Positions 32,194 to 44,467 of a stretch of 64,000 bases of DNA are shown in pieces (within the stretch, counting starts at the first letter, position 1; each line of letters starts with the position of its first letter). Source of the stretch: Coniferiporia sulphurascens. Lineage: Eukaryota; Basidiomycota; Agaricomycetes; Hymenochaetales; Hymenochaetaceae. The stretch is from positions 62,001 to 126,000 of the forward strand of contig NBBA01000020.1 in the NCBI GenBank assembly GCA_002794785.1, in the 5' to 3' direction. The translations under genes and the position numbers were made by a program. The notes below the pieces were generated by a model, which was not told where the DNA came from, ran no database searches, and saw nothing but the letters and a program-made list of their open reading frames with translations.

Positions 32194-33991
32194 TTAGACT
32201 GAATCGTCGAGATCCTCTGGTAACGGAGGCCAGAATTCTGTCTTCGAATTGTGTTCCCCAAAATGTTTGAGTACATCTCGGTACAATTGCTCTGCATTTA
32301 TCGCTGCTGCATCTCCGCACTCTGAAAAATGTGCGGGCAATCCGGGACACACCAGTACCCCATTCTCCTTTAGGGAACCCAATGCGGAGGTCGAGTATGA
32401 ACGGTGTGATTTCAGATAAAATGCGCTGAAAAGCTCTTTCGGAGGTGAACAACCAGAAGTGTGGACCATTGTCAAAGTCTCGTTCAAATACGGGCGTAGC
32501 AAATGCTCAGGGTTTGTTTTGATTTCGCTGGGGACACTGTCGTTCAAGATCGTGGAAAGATACAAGATATCTTCCAAATTATCAACAACGGTAAGACGTT
32601 AAAAATAATTGGATAACACACTCTTTCCGCGCGGACAGGACAGTGTCCCTTCGCCATTTATCAATACATTGACAGGACCTTGTGCCGTGCCATCAACAAG
32701 CTCTCCAGGAGGAAAGACTAGAAGCGCGGAATCCAATGACTTGGGTTGACCAAGAACTGCGGACTGCGTTTCATCAGACTCTTGCTGCGTGGATTCCGTG
32801 TCTTTATGCGCTGAAATTGAAGAGATAACGCCTTCGATAACGACAATGCCGCATACACACAGTTCCTCTTCTAATGCGTTTTCGGGGCTGATTCTTCCCG
32901 GTCCGCTGTATTTCGGCAGGAGGTTGGGGGACGTGATGATTATGTCGGCCGATAAAGTTTCGGATAACTCATCAAGTTTCAATAAATGAACCTTGGAGTT
33001 CTTTTCCTCGGCCCCTTCGACTTGAACAGAGCTCGTTCCCAAGGAAATGATCTCATGACCAAGTATATAAGTTCCACCAGACACCGCACATGCTCTGAAG
33101 TCGGGTTTAATAAAAGTCAATTATGTGACACTGATGCCATCACCTGCAAAACCCTTGGGCTAGTTCGCCCAAACCTCCATACTGACCAACTAGGAATGGC
33201 GAAGGGCCGTACCGCCCCGTTGAGCGTATGTACCGTTTTATGCGGGCCAATGCAGTTACGATAGGCTCTAAACAGAGGCATGTAAGTGGATATGTGTTAT
33301 GCGAAGGTTCGAGGACAAACCCACCGGAGTCGCTATTACAAAGGGCGAGGGCGTAAGTCAAAGCAGAAGCCAGATGCTTGTTTAGAAGAAAAGCTTGTTC
33401 CAGGAAGTCGGTAAAGGGCATGGATGATCTTCCTTGGAATTCGGGGGCTTTTTCAAAATCCCCTGAAGCGAACACTAGGAAGCGCATAAGTCTTCGCTTG
33501 TCCAAGAGAGACAACTCCTTGGACTTGAAAACGTCCTCTTTGCTTCCCGGAACGCTGCTGAAACCGGTGGAGGAGTAAACGCAAATGCGCTCAAGAAGTT
33601 TGAAGCCACCGTAGCGGGAAACCCCGGAGCCGATGAGCGAGGAGATGAGGGGTCCAGTAGCGACTATCACCGAGGGGGACAAGGACAATGAATAAGCCCT
33701 TGAGTGTTGCAACAATTCCCCGTGAGGGAACGTAGACAAAGTCCCTGTATTGGGGCCTTTTCTCATAGCGCCAACCCAGTTTTTCATTTCTTCAATCGAC
33801 AGACTGGCCTCATCGGAACCGTAGTAATCATTAGTATCGGCATGTAGTACCTTCAGGCCGGCTTTGGAGAGTGCGCTGGTGGAGTTTCTAGCTGGTGGGA
33901 TAAATGACTGAAGGAGAGGGTATGCTTACGCTGCTGCTATAGATTCAGTAATTCCTGTTCCAAGCACTAGTACTTGGAAATGTGAATCCAT
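32194..33991 (-). CDS. MRS6: Rab escort protein (Rab geranylgeranyltransferase component A)
   Basis: REP/MRS6 presents newly made Rab GTPases to geranylgeranyltransferase and delivers them to membranes; it belongs to the GDI/REP family. The start ATG at 33991 opens the FAD-like Rossmann motif FQVLVLGTGITESIAAA, continued after a short intron by ALSKAGLKVLHADTNDYYG. Further family segments are SLSIEEMKNW, FLVFASGDFEKAPEFQGR, the LALCNSD region, RSTGRYGPSPFLVGQYGGLGEL and AVSGGTYILG. The C-terminus ends in an acidic FWPPLPEDLDDSV. Introns of about 45-60 bp are visible near 33890-33930, 33115-33160 and 32580. Divergent from the nucleolin-like gene with only 218 bp between start codons. Confidence 0.9.
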
Positions 33992-34209
33992 TCTCGAAGA
34001 CGTGGTGGATGTTGTACTGTATGCATAGCTTCTGGGCCCTGGCTCTGATCCCAGTTGATATTACAAATACAGAACTTATGTAAGATTACTGATCGGCGTC
34101 CCTTTCGGGAAGAGCTTTTCCGGACGAAAATTTCACTTTTTCGGCGTCGTTTCCTTCTTCCCCCCCCTCTATCCCTTTTCCGTCTTTTGCTCGTGGACAT
34201 CCACCCATT

Positions 34210-36087
34210 ATGGCAAACAAGACAAAAGTCGTCAAGGAGGTGAAGAGCAAAAAGGCGGCAGCAGTGCCTGCTACAAAAGAGGTCGCCGCGAAGGCCAAAT
34301 TGGTATGTCGCTGTATCGGCAGCAGTATCACAACCCGAAGAGTCTGACATGAACCGATCAACTTAGACTTCAAAAGTGAAGTCCAAGCCATCGAAGAAAC
34401 AGGAGAGTAGCGATGAGGAGTCGTCTGAGGAATCTTCAGAGTCTGAGGTAGATGTTCCGAAGACTAATGGCAAGACCCCGGTCAGTTTATAAAAATTGAG
34501 GAAAAAGGGAGCCTACTCAGACTTCACTTTTGCCTGCCTCTGTAGATAGCGACGAAGGCTGCCAAAGCCGGTAGTGACAGTGATGACTCGTCTGATGAAA
34601 CTTCTTCTGAGGATGATGTAGCTGTGCAAAAGGCAAATGGGAAGGTACCTAAGGTACGTCCGCTGGAGATCATATTTACTCTAATACGACGAAATATTCA
34701 TAAATATCAGCAGGCCAAGTCGTCTTCTGGTTCGGATTCGTCTTCAGAGGACTCCGGTAAGGAAAAGCCGAAAGCTTCCCAAATCAAGACCCCGACTAAA
34801 GACGCTGGCAAAAAAGGTAGCGGCGATAGCTCTGAGAGCTCAGACTCATCTGACGATGAGGTGTCGAAAGAGACAGTATCTACAAAGGCGAGCAAGAAGC
34901 CTGCAGCCGCTAAACAAGTGAAGGAGGCACAGTCTTCGTCATCAAGTGACAACGATTCTTTTGGAGAGTCGTCGGACGAGAGCGAGTCAGGTGAAAAAAA
35001 CGGGGATGTTAAGACAGATGGTCCTGTCCCTACTGCCACCGTAAAAAGTGGTGGGGCCATTCCTTCGCCTTTTTTATTTTACTCTAATCCTTAATCAGGG
35101 AAGCGCAAGGCGGACCAAATTGCTGAAGTCCCGACGAAAAAGGTCAAACTTGCTACGAGTGAGACAGCCCCGACGACCGATTCGCAAGGGGAATCCAAGA
35201 CTTGTTTTATCGGCAGGTTGTCATGGAACGTTGACAATGATTGGCTGGCTACTGAATTCGCGGAGTGTGGTGAAGTAATTTCCGCCCGTGTACAGATGGA
35301 TCGTAACACTGGGAAATCGCGTGGCTTTGGGTTCGTCGAGTTTGCCACAATGGAAGGCGCGAACGCGGCTGTTGCTCAGAACGGGACGAAAGAGATAGAT
35401 GGAAGAGTTGTTAATGTTGACAAGACTTCCCCTAAACCTGCCGACCCCGAGAAACGTGCGAAGGCTTTTGGTGACGTGCCAAGCGAACCGTCGACTGTTC
35501 TGTTTGTTGGTAATGTCAGCTTTGACACAACCGAGGACGGGTTGTGGGAGGTTTTCGCGGAATATGGCGAGGTCAAGAGCGTACGTCTCCCTACCGATAG
35601 GGAAACCCAGAGGCCGAAGGGCTTTGGCTACGTTGAATTTGTCGATATCGAGTCGGCTAAGAAGGCATTTGATGGCGCAAAAGGCCTAGAAATTGGTGGC
35701 CGCCCTCTTAGACTGGACTACTCGCAACCTCGTACCGAAGGCGGGGGCGGTGGAGGATTTAAACGTGGTGGTCGCGGAGGATTCGGTGGCGGTGACCGCG
35801 GATGGGTTAGCTTTTTAATCAATTCATGCTTCACTCGATACTAACGTCAGCCTGCGTATACCAGGGTGGCCGTGGCGGAAGTGGTGGCGATAGAGGCGGA
35901 CGAGTGAGTACTTTCATTTTATTTCCGTGTCAACATCGACTGAAACGTTTTAATAAAGGGTGGCCGTGACGGTGGACGAGGTGGAGGTAGGGGTGGAAGG
36001 GGTGGCCGAGGAGCACCACGAGGAGCTCGCGGAGGTCCCCGCACCGGTGGAGCTATCGAGTTCCGGGGCGAAAGAATGACCTTTTAA
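34210..36087 (+). CDS. NSR1: Nucleolin/Gar2/NSR1-like nucleolar protein
   Basis: Nucleolar RNA-binding protein involved in pre-rRNA processing. The layout is diagnostic: a lysine-rich start (MANKTKVVKEVKSKK), then repeated acidic serine blocks (SGSDSSSEDSG, SSESSDSSDDE, SSDESESGEKN) spread over several small exons. Two RRMs follow (FIGRLSWNVDNDW with GFGFVEF; LFVGNVSFDTTEDG with GFGYVEF) and a glycine/arginine-rich RGG tail split over three exons, ending FRGERMTF. The first exon starts at the ATG 34210 and ends near GTATGT 34303. The acidic serine blocks fit casein kinase 2 sites (inference). Convergent with RIC8. Confidence 0.9.
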
Positions 36088-36346
36088 CTAAAAAGGGGTA
36101 TCTTCATTCCATTGTGTTTTGTGCTTGGATTGGCAACACTATCTGCACTATCTCGTTGTATATGTTTTGGCCCTAGTTAATGTTCCGACCTGCGCATGTA
36201 TATGTCACCAAAAAGCAGCTTGCTGTCGGGTTTTGTTTTGGGAAGCCCATGAGCGGATAAAGCGCCTTATATAGGTCAATATTTATAACAATTAAGAAGT
36301 GATAAACTATGAATATTATAAGAATGTTTCCGCAATCCCTTCCACA

Positions 36347-38773
36347 TTAGTCACTATCAGCATCATCTGGTTTAGTCTGCTCCGAGTATTTCTCCAGTTT
36401 TCCTTCACGCAGCGCCTTTTTTATAGGATTTTCCATACCACCTGACTTTTCCAAACGTTCGAAAAGGACAAAGAGTTTTTCGGCTTCTCTCTCCTTTTCC
36501 TCATCGGTCATATCTGGCCCGGCAGGCCGCCCTTGCTGAATCATTCCTGTGATCGGGTTGACCGAAGGATCTATGTCATCCGAGGCATCGCTCAAAGAAG
36601 CCGGCGGCGGGGCAGAGAGAATCCCTTTGTTAAAAAGGAACCCTGCGGCATTACCATATCCTATCTGACTGGACAGGGTTTGGGCTAATAGCGAGTATCA
36701 GTCTTATATGTCCACCCGGACAGTCAGCATCACGCACCGTCCGAATTGCAAGTTACGAAGAGTAATTCTCCAACTGCGCTTTTAAGTTGCTGATGATTAA
36801 CACAGGCCATAAGTCGGACACAACGCCCAAGCGTGTCTGCCCTCCCCTCAATGGGCGACGTACGATCCCTGACGATTGTCAATTTACGTCAGATAGTAGG
36901 ATGACCTATCGGACACGTACAAGTCCGCAGGCAGAATGTGCCGCTTGAAAACCTTTCGGCAGTCCATACTGAACTTACAGAACTTCGTCATGAGTAAGAC
37001 GAGTGGCGCCAGGACATGGTCGAGCTGGACATCCTCATGAGCGCAAATGAGTCGGACAGATGCGTCGTCCGGATCGACATTGCCCGGAAGATAGTGTATC
37101 AAAGAAGAATCCAAAAGTTCCAAGCAACGCCTCATAACTTTCGGGAAGAACTGATGCCGTTCAGCATCTTTGGAAATTGGGGGGTGGTTAGGGGACGAAG
37201 AGCGAGATGACAAAGATAATCTGGGTGTCAACATTGACAATGCGCGGTCCAGTGCCCCTCGACTTTCCCCATCTTTCTCTTTCCCTTTGCTGGGGGTGCC
37301 TTCATTAGGTCCTGGACAAGGAGAGGCTTGATCGTGAGCCTCATGCGCACCCGGTGGTGTACTTATTGAGTGCGGTGTTGAACTTCCGCTTGCAGCTGAG
37401 CGAAGTGACTTCCAGCCCCACTGAAAAGTCGACAGGGACTCACCAGGACTGGCTGCCTCAGGAAACCAAACCGGAAAGAATCTTTTATCAAGCGGAATTG
37501 GCAGTAGCGAATGCAAGACATGCGTTAGCGGCGCTGCCAAAGGCGATGGAGACATGGAGGGTAAGCCAAGGAATACTCGACGAAGAGGAGGCAAGAGTCT
37601 ATGGATGCTTGAAGATCAGCCATACATGTGAGAAATTAGCGCGGCGTACCCGTCAAGCCGCCTTGTCCACCGTTCTCCTAATACCGGTCTATCTTCGCCG
37701 AGCCCACTTTCGTGCTTTTCTTCATTTCCACCATCCAGCTGCAAGTCCTCGGAATCTGTGGCAATCTTTTCAAGATGGTACGTAAATATCCCGCGTTCAA
37801 CAGGTTGGCGCTTACCCGTGGCCAGTGACAGAGGATATTGAAGGTAAACTTTAGCAGATCAGTCATGGCTTCCTTGCTCATAGCGGAGCCCTGGAGGATA
37901 CCGGAAAGAAGAAAATCCAATTGTTTGGCTATGACGTCGACAATATCCTGTTTACCTCCCCGTTCGGCGGGCCTGTCTGATGTCGGGGCGGTATAGCGAT
38001 CCATTAGAATTTGATGCAGTTCAGACGTAGATGAAGCGGTGCAAAGGAACAGAATACGGCAACAGAGGAATATGCAAGAAATTGACGTCGCCCTCTGCAC
38101 TGACATTTTAGCTGCATGGACGTTAGAGTGAACAACACTGTAAACTTACGGAAAGTAGATCCACGCAATGCGTTGCTCCTTGGATCTCCACCCATGATGC
38201 ACGACCTTTCTCTACAAGTAGTAGGGCATTCGCGATACATCGCAGCGCATCGTCTGCTGCGTCACTGTCCGCTGCACGGAAGCTTTCGGCTGCGCTTAAG
38301 AGTACCCTTAAGTTCTGAAGATGGGATGACGTGAAGACGGACTATGTAAATGCAAATAAAAACTAATAGGTTTACGTACGCTTTCACTCGAGATGACAAT
38401 CGAAGCTGTCGCGGCTCGCCCGAGCGTCTTCAAGGCCAATAATGCCGGGCCAGCCTCTACTCAGCCGGTGAGTTAAAAAAAGCGAGACAAAATCCGCGAA
38501 TAACCGCTAAAGAGTAAGCTTACCCTTTTGCGTCAGTCTCCCCTTCCCATTTGAGCCTTGGGTAATATCGTTTATGTCTCGGAGAAGAAGCTCTACGAGT
38601 CTATCCCTGTCCGCAGATGCGAGTGCGAAAGGCGGGGCTGAAGGAAGGTCCACTACATGTACAGACTAGCCGGCGAGTTGACTCATACCTTCTACGATCG
38701 AACGAAGTGCAGCATCGACGTCCCTTCTACCGGAAGAAGCGGACAGCGATTCGTAGGTATTGAGCAGGTCCAT
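36347..38773 (-). CDS. RIC8: Synembryn RIC8, guanine exchange factor and chaperone for G-alpha
   Basis: RIC8 folds and activates heterotrimeric G-alpha subunits in the cytosol. I take the start at 38773 (MDLLNTYESLSASSGRR); an in-frame ATG lies upstream at 38851. Armadillo-like helical segments follow over many exons, including LIHYLPGNVDPDD, LAPLVLLMTKFC and DCRKVFKRHILPADLY. The C-terminus carries the family's typical end: NPITGMIQ, then MTDEEKEREAEKLFVLFERL and an acidic finish. Exon borders between 36600 and 38600 were only partly traced. Divergent from MED10 (about 230 bp). Confidence 0.87.
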
Positions 38774-39001
38774 CGATGGGCTTTCAACCGGAAGGTAACC
38801 TGGGTTGGGGACCGGTTCAGGCTTAAAAGACCAAGCAGCGCATGCAAACAAGATGGATCAGGATAATATTAATTGGTGGGGGTTGCATAGCGACTTGTAT
38901 ATCACGTGATGCGAAGCCACTCCGGCGCGGTCTCGATGGCCAAGGCAGTGAGTGGGTTGGAGGCCGTCCGTGACCGCACTCATTCTCGTGAACGTTCACG
39001 A

Positions 39002-39654
39002 ATGGCGCAGCAGCCTACGTTCGGCGCAACGCCAGAATCTCCCGGTGATGTACCGCAGACGCCCCCTCCTACTGGTGCACAGGGTGACTTGGAGTTAGAA
39101 TTGGCTGGTCTGGCAAATGCACTGTACAATCTCGGTACAACCGTCGTTAGCGATTCCACGAAAGAAAGGCAAAATGTGAAAGCAGGGGAAAACGGGGCGG
39201 TCAAGCCGGTTGGACACAGGGTCAATGATGTGATCGGTCACCTCTCGACGATCGAAGATTTGGCCGAAGGATTGAACACTATGATACCCTTCCAGATTTT
39301 GCAGTAAGCCGTGGATTCGATCATTTACGGCTTCTATTGCTGATACCATATCTTAGAGATATTGACAATGCCCGAAACCCTATGTTTTTAACCAAAGACC
39401 GCCTCGAGCGCGCAGCGACCGAAAATCAATTCATGAACGGAAAATTCAAGGCTATCGAGGTATGCATATTCCGTTTTCATCGTCGTCCACTTGCTCTCGA
39501 AGCTCACCGGCGGCTCATAAAAATACTAACTGTCTGTCACAAGTCCTATCGTAACTTGCTGAACCTTTCTCTGGCAAAGGAATTTCCTGAGATAGCTCCC
39601 TACCTCGAGTCGACGGAAGGTCAATCTCCAATGCCGACTTCTGGTCCGCACTGA
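39002..39654 (+). CDS. MED10: Mediator subunit 10 (middle module)
   Basis: MED10/NUT2 is a small subunit of the Mediator middle module in the nucleus. Three exons (39002-39303, 39357-39459, 39544-39654) give 171 codons without conflict. A short disordered N-terminus leads to LELELAGLANALYNLG, VGHRVNDVIGHLSTIEDL, MIPFQILQDIDNARNP and RLERAATENQFMNGKF, then YRNLLNLSLAKEFPEI; all are family-typical. An in-frame ATG at 38906 could extend the N-terminus by 32 residues. Two Mediator subunits (10 and 13) lie within 16 kb, probably by chance. Confidence 0.92.
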
Positions 39655-40132
39655 ATGTACGACACTGCGTCACGCTGGAGAGCTGTGGAATCGAATCATG
39701 CCTAATAGGGCACTCCCCAGGCGCATTTCTAACGTGTTTTCACCAGCACAGAGGCGCAGCTGGTGCGCTACTTACGCGAAGTCGTAATAAAACAGTCATG
39801 ATGCATACTCTCAAGGGGCTGGTCTTTAATGTCCAGGGAGTTCGTACAATCGGGCCTAATAGTTGGAGTTAACCAATAGCTTATATATCTATGGGCCTCG
39901 GTATTTCTTACTTGTCCTGTACTCAGTCTTGTCTCACCTTATGGCAGACATCCCAGGCTTATCCTGCGTTTTCATATATCCTTACCATGTGAATTTCCTA
40001 CACTAAAACCCCTACCTTTGTGAATTATGATGAGCCTTTGGCGTATTTCATTTCCGATGGTATTTATGCCTATTAGTTTAGTAAACTAGGTTCTCCTCCC
40101 ACTCTATGTATAATGAGGACAGCCTTCGCATA
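39655..40132. other. Intergenic, no gene seen
   Basis: 478 bp between MED10 and tRNA-Met. A/T-rich with several short CT runs. I see no open frame or repeat. Confidence 0.5.
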
Positions 40133-40233
40133 GCTTCAGTAACTCAGTTGGTTAGAGTGCAAGTCTCATAGCAATGTGATCTTCTGAATGAAGAGTAATC
40201 TTGAAGCCGCAGGTTCGAGTCCTGCCTGGAGCA
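40133..40233 (+). tRNA. tRNA-Met(CAT), elongator type, with intron
   Basis: Seven-pair acceptor stem (GCTTCAG with CTGGAGC, discriminator A), D arm with AGTTGGTTAG, anticodon loop CTCATA and a perfect T arm (GCAGG TTCGAGT CCTGC). About 27 nt are inserted after position 37, the usual intron site. The body resembles fungal elongator tRNA-Met. A T-run terminator follows at 40236. Confidence 0.92.
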
Positions 40234-40361
40234 ATCTTTTGTTTCTCTTCCTTCTCATACTTTTTCCACTCCGGAATCTTCATGGATAAAAATGCCCACT
40301 CCATTTGCCGTGAATTTAAAACACTTGAACCTAAAACCAAAAAGAAAAATAAATTCAAAAA

Positions 40362-40433
40362 CTCTCTGGCGGGGAGTCGAACCCCGCTTTCGCGCGTGAC
40401 AGGCGCGTGTACTAACCGATATACTACCAGAGA
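40362..40433 (-). tRNA. tRNA-Asp(GTC), variant copy
   Basis: 72 nt, acceptor TCTCTGG/CCAGAGA with discriminator G, anticodon loop CTGTCAC, T arm GGGG TTCGACT CCCC. It differs from the two copies near 57 kb by a compensated acceptor pair (T-A instead of C-G), one D-loop base and one variable-loop base. A T5 terminator follows (40357-40361 on the plus strand as A5). Confidence 0.95.
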
Positions 40434-40896
40434 TGTATTCTAGTTTGTAATAGCGGAATACTATAAGAACATAACACACCGTCAAATTATTACTTCGATT
40501 CACCAAGTCCGTCTGGTCTACATTAATATTGCCGAATGTCCCAGCCGTTTTTGTGATTTAAATGAGTTCATAACGTCTTGACACCATGATAGTAACAAGC
40601 TCCTTTAGAGCCGGATTTGAGAGTACTCTGTCGCAATGACCAGGGTGCGTATGTACACGGCTGGTCGTTGCACACCTCAAAGCCCTGACGCTAGCCGCCG
40701 GTATCACAATTCACAAGAGACAAGGCATACAATCACGGTAAAGGCCTGCTCTGTGTGGATACCACGCATCCGCATCCGTTTTGCTCTTAGCAACATCGTA
40801 AGAAACCAAGTAGACCTCCCATCACAGAGTCGCCGGGGTGGGAGTTGTGCTTCTATGCTTGGTCGGTCCTTGGTATAGAGGAAGAGTGCACCAGCA
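40434..40896. other. Intergenic, no gene seen
   Basis: 463 bp upstream of the minus-strand tRNA-Asp and downstream of the CGI121 stop. No convincing coding sequence, repeat or RNA. Confidence 0.5.
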
Positions 40897-41660
40897 CTAC
40901 GACATGACAGTCTTCATTGCTACAAGGCTGGTGACCAATTCGTCGACCACTACATTATGTCTCCTATGGTTTTGCTCAAGTGCATGGATAGCTGGCTCGC
41001 CGTTCAACTTGTAGTACTATAGAACTTTGTAAGCTCGAATACGATAGCAAATTTCCGAGACTCGCCTTTTTGACGGACGCCCAATCTGTAATACCATCCA
41101 GGGCATTCAAAGGCACCGGGACCCCGTCCACTACGGTCTTCATGCTGGATAGCACCTTGTTAGCGTCTTCATTTGACCCTACGCGGACGACGAAAAGGGA
41201 AGCAGATGAGTCCGATACGCCGAATCTACGAAGGGCCTCCGTAATCTGTACGGCAACTGAGACCTCCAGCTTGATTAGATTGGGGGGAGATTACAGACGT
41301 TGTTTGTTGGATTCAATGACCATAAGATCTCCGAGTGTACTGTCTTTGTCTTGAGGGCTCCCTGAGCCTCCGCAAGCAGAGACTGGTAAACGGCGGTCTG
41401 GAGATGCTGTCGGCTTGTCACCTAGCAAAGCATCTTCCTTTCAACAAGGCGAAACGAGCTGCAACGGTTGGGCATACTAGTCTGGCCTCGATGAACGCGA
41501 AGTTTACGGCGTCTCGTGCTGCCTCGCCTTCGGCGCCCTCCGCCGTAGATGCCTTGACAATCCGCGCACGCAATTCTGCAGCGTTCTTTACGGACGCAAA
41601 GAGAGCGACATGGACGGTCGCCGGAAGCCCTTGAAACTGTTTGTATGCATAGCTTTCCAT
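40897..41660 (-). CDS. CGI121: KEOPS/EKC complex subunit Cgi121
   Basis: Cgi121 (human TPRKB) binds the Bud32 kinase in the KEOPS complex that makes t6A in tRNAs and affects telomeres. Four exons (41660-41478, 41421-41299, 41245-41066, 41016-40897) give 201 codons, close to the yeast length. Visible family segments: HVALFASVKNAAELR, FAFIEARLVTSRQHL, TAVYQSLLAEAQGAL, VHSEILWSLNPTNN, ITEALRRFGVSDSS, LFVVRVG and YYKLNGEPAI. The last intron (41065-41017) starts with GC, the only way I found to reach the conserved YYKLNG segment in frame. Divergent from the PDI gene by 212 bp. Confidence 0.92.
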
Positions 41661-41872
41661 GGCCTTGTTATATCTGTAACGGAGAGAGAATCTGCATCCG
41701 TGCAGCAAAGAAATTTGAACAGCCTTACCAAAGGGTGATGAAGTTCATCAATAATCACAGGCCCGGCGTGGCGCGTCGACAACCTCGCACCCTCTCTCAC
41801 TTACCACCATCACGCTCCGCTGGTCGTTGTCTTTTGTATCCGAGACCCTTCATTGGCGTTTGGGTCAACGAA

Positions 41873-44044
41873 ATGCTTAGCATATTTACAAGGCTTCCGA
41901 CCAGCTTGCTGGTAACGTCGCTCGCGCTGGCTGCGAGTGCGCTGCCTGTCCAGTCGGTCGAACTTAGGGTACTCACCCCAGACAACTTCGACACTACCGT
42001 CGCCAATGGTGCATGGTACGCAACACATATATAACCAGTTAGCGTGCAATTCTAACCCATACTTTCGTCCTTCGTCGTCTCAGGTTCATCGAACATTACT
42101 CACCATATTGCCATCACTGCCGTCAATTCGCACCAACGTGGGAGAAGCTTGTTCAGCACTATGAGTCTATGGAGAATCCCGGCGTTCACCTTGCTCAGAT
42201 AAACTGTGCCGTTAATGGAGGTACGTGAAAGTCTAGCACCACCATAGCAAGTCCACACGCTAAGAGACGCAGACCTTTGCAATAAGCACGGTGTCACGGG
42301 ATACCCTCAAATGAGCATGTATAAGGACGGGGTTTTTGACGTACAGTTCAAGGGCTCTCGTGATTGGGACACGTTAACATCATTTCTTGATGAGCATTCC
42401 GTTCGCGATCCTGTGATTCCGGAGACCGAAAAGCAGGAAATCGAAGCGCAGGTTCCGACCGTTCTACCAAACGAGAATGGCATGGTGCGCGCTGTAGACG
42501 AACAGGGTTTGGACGCACTTCTTACGGAAGGACCAGTTTTCGTTAAATTCTACGCTCCCTGGTGAGCCCGTTTCGTTCATTTACGCAGGAAAAAGCTAAG
42601 CAGCATTTAGGTGTGGTCACTGCAAGAAGCTCGCTCCTATTTGGACTCAACTTGCAGCTCGTTTAAGACATAAGCTGAACATTGCCGAAGTGAATTGTGA
42701 TATCCATAAGGATCTATGCAAGTCACAGGGTGTACAGGGCTACCCATCTCTGTTTTTCTATTCTGGTGGGAGTGGTTCCGTGACGCACAAGTCGGAATAC
42801 ACTGGCGGAAGGAAGCTAGAGCAGATGGAGAGGTTTGCCATGATGGCAGTTGCACCGTACGCGTCCTTCACAAAATTTATCGTTGGCTACGTATTGACAG
42901 CGAACCCAAGCTCAATGTTAGAGATTAATACGGAGGACGATTATGAACACTATGTCAAGGAGTCCCCATCACTATATTTACTTTTACATTCATCTAGTGA
43001 TACTCACGCGCTGGTATGGCTATTAGGTATCTTCCGATGTCTTACCGTCATTAACGAGCAATTTGCTTTTAGAAACTATTAACACAGTCATCGAAAGTTC
43101 TCCTGGGCTCTCCAGTTATCCTGACGTCCTCTAACTCGAATCTCCGTTCTCGCTTTGACATCCCACCGGAGTACTCTAACACACCAGTCCTCCTCTCCAT
43201 AAAGGACGGATTGGCACATTCCTACACTTCCCTTTTCCCACTCCCATCAGACGCCGATACTGCTGTCGTTGCCGACAGCACGTCGACTCTTTCCAAATGG
43301 CTGTTGCGCTATCGGTTCCCGTCCACGCTCGCGCTTACTCAAGACACATTCCAGGACGTGATGAACGCGCCACACCACCCGCTTGTCGTGCTCGCCGCAA
43401 TCGCTCCCGCAATGGAGACACAGGCGAGTGACACGATGCGCGCCGCTGCTCTGGCTTGGCGACGCGTCAGCGAAAAAGAGGTTTCATCCGCGCCTGCGCG
43501 CGACGTCGTCTTCGCATGGATGGATGCCGAAAGGTGGGCGAGCTGGATGAAGAGCATGTACGGGATCAAAGGCGCAGACGTACCCACTGTCATCGTCACC
43601 GATCATCATGTGCGTGCTCACTTTACTCCTGCAACGGCGTGCCAACCCTGATCGCCCATTCAGAATTTAATATATTATAACACGGATCCGCAAGGAAATA
43701 AGATTGCATTTAATGTTCAGGGTATAACAGACGCAGTCAATGGCGTCCTCGCTGGTCAAACACCTTACAAGAACTCTGAGAACATTGTCGAGCGGATCGC
43801 CCGGGTAAGTTCTTATTCATACCTTTTTCAATGCAACGTCTTGCTTACCCTCTAAATACAGCGCATAAACAACCTCTTCACATCACTTGAAGAATTCGTC
43901 GTTACACATCCGTATCAGACCGCTCTTCTCCTTATTGGCTTCTTGATTGCCTCATTCCTCGCTATTAGACGTTTCATTGCAGACGACCTGGTTCCTCATT
44001 CCGACTACAGCCGTCTTCAGAAGGCAGCCAATCGATTAGACTAA
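41873..44044 (+). CDS. Membrane-anchored protein disulfide isomerase with two thioredoxin domains
   Basis: Catalyses disulfide formation or isomerisation in the ER lumen. A signal peptide (SLLVTSLALAASALPVQS) precedes a thioredoxin domain with active site SPYCHHCRQF, then a second with APWCGHCKKL, and a third, cysteine-poor thioredoxin-like region (from about 42920). One C-terminal membrane segment (TALLLIGFLIASFLAI) and a short basic tail follow; no KDEL is present. Introns split both domains just before or at their active-site loops, as TG|G of a Trp codon (about 42015-42082 and 42562-42610). The CHHC site is less common than CGHC. The layout resembles TMX3-like and fungal PDI-related proteins. 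Confidence 0.87.
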
Positions 44045-44467
44045 TTACCACAATGTCGAAGCTCTGCGTAACTTAACTATGTTTAGTACAAAGGAATTCT
44101 GATGATTGTAAAACTGCCTATGGATTATCAGTTGTCAAAGAGATCGGCGGAGTGAACGTCCACGGGGTCTATTGTAAGCTAAAATCTGTTCACTATTTTG
44201 TATACTACATTGGCGTTGGCGGAAATCAAGATATCATAATACCCAGCGTGATCGTACACATGCGCAATTCAAGGAGGTCGGCCTGGAAAACTATATAGTG
44301 CCGTTAATGAAAAGAATAATGAGCAGAAAGAAAAAGAAAAGGAAAAGGAAAAGAATAAAACATCTAAAGAAAGGAATCCTCTGTCCAAGAGGTAAGAGCG
44401 AATGGGTCCTGCGCGAAATAACCAAGATACGATTTTTGTTAGTTGTCAATTACGAGCCAGCGCGAAT
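44045..44467. other. Intergenic between convergent genes
   Basis: 423 bp between the PDI and PPR stop codons. A purine run (GAAAAAGAAAAGG type) lies at 44327-44362. No gene seen. Confidence 0.5.

Noticed and set aside
38906..39654. Mediator gene cluster (MED10 and MED13 linked)
   Set aside because: They are separated by unrelated genes and lie in different orientations; linkage is most likely accidental.
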